Part shown: positions 5,434 through 5,537 of the stretch, piece by piece
Layout of the letters: the number at the start of each line of letters is the position of its first letter
Numbering within the stretch: the stretch's first letter is position 1
Source of the DNA: Chlamydiota bacterium
GTDB taxonomy: Bacteria > Chlamydiota > Chlamydiia > Chlamydiales > SM23-39
DNA length: 5,537 bases
Assembly: GCA_021772195.1 (NCBI GenBank)
Contig: JAJFML010000056.1
Coordinates: 1 to 5,537, forward strand
Direction of reading: 5' to 3'
Notes under the pieces: generated by a model
The model's database searches: none
Seen by the model: the letters and a program-made list of their open reading frames with translations, nothing else
Told to the model about the DNA's origin: nothing
Position numbers and translations under genes: made by a program

Positions 5434-5462
5434 TTGCAATATTCTTGAACCTCATCTATAAT
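5434..5462 (+). promoter_or_regulatory. Sigma70-type promoter for the gene starting at 5518
   Basis: A perfect TATAAT (5457-5462) lies exactly 17 nt from TTGCAA (5434-5439, four of six bases of TTGACA). It sits just after the hairpin and would give a leader of about 48 nt. Together with the hairpin it suggests that the downstream gene is an independent transcription unit. This is the best promoter match in the window. Confidence 0.6.
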
Positions 5463-5517
5463 CACACGTTAGTTCTAACAAAACCGAGCGACAAGAAACC
5501 TCTCCCTAGGAATAGAA

Positions 5518-5537
5518 ATGATGAAAAAAACGATCTT
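5518..5537 (+). CDS. Start of a further gene cut by the window edge; possibly the BamA/Omp85 outer-membrane assembly factor
   Basis: ATG-ATG-AAA-AAA-ACG-ATC reads Met-Met-Lys-Lys-Thr-Ile, a typical start of a signal peptide. AGGA at 5508-5511 lies 6 nt before the first ATG and 9 nt before the second, so either could be used. A strong promoter lies upstream. In C. trachomatis, as I recall, recR (CT240) is followed by omp85/bamA (CT241), so this gene could be bamA; the six visible codons alone cannot show it. Confidence 0.5.

Overview
The window looks like a chromosomal segment of a bacterium in the phylum Chlamydiota, most likely a 'Chlamydia-like' environmental lineage rather than Chlamydia itself. 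From memory, the order acpP-fabG-fabD-fabH on one strand, a divergent recR, and an outer-membrane assembly gene next matches the C. trachomatis block CT236-CT241. Two small proteins with paired hydrophobic segments, a shape typical of chlamydial inclusion-membrane (Inc) proteins, fit the same picture. No genus can be named from sequence alone.

Left part (1-3237): the 3' end of a plus-strand gene that resembles the C-terminus of a 2-oxoglutarate/Fe(II) oxygenase meets the convergent fatty-acid operon at a short hairpin terminator (248-280). On the minus strand, transcription runs fabH, fabD, fabG, acpP. The genes are tightly packed (4-nt overlap, 5-nt gap, 18-nt gap). Together they provide the carrier (AcpP), the malonyl loading enzyme (FabD), the initiating condensation (FabH) and the first reduction (FabG) of type II fatty-acid synthesis. 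All four are full length with catalytic residues intact. plsX and fabF, often found in this cluster in other bacteria, are not here.

Middle part (3238-4334): an unusually long 1.1-kb spacer separates the divergent fabH and recR starts. It holds two near-identical direct copies of an element of about 76 nt (3348-3423 and 4257-4335), 909 nt apart. The second copy ends exactly at the recR start codon. The left end of the element recurs inverted at 3292-3309, pointing towards fabH. Between the two copies lies a GC-richer minus-strand gene for a 92-residue bilobed membrane protein, flanked by AT-rich DNA with no recognisable gene. The simplest reading is that a membrane-protein cassette entered an ancestral fabH/recR promoter region, with duplication of that region.

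Right part (4335-5537): recR is intact. It is followed by a 121-residue two-helix membrane protein with a strong Shine-Dalgarno site, then a long imperfect hairpin (5372-5425), a good sigma70-type promoter (5434-5462, TTGCAA-17-TATAAT) and the first codons of a further gene (from 5518), which by gene order could be bamA/omp85.
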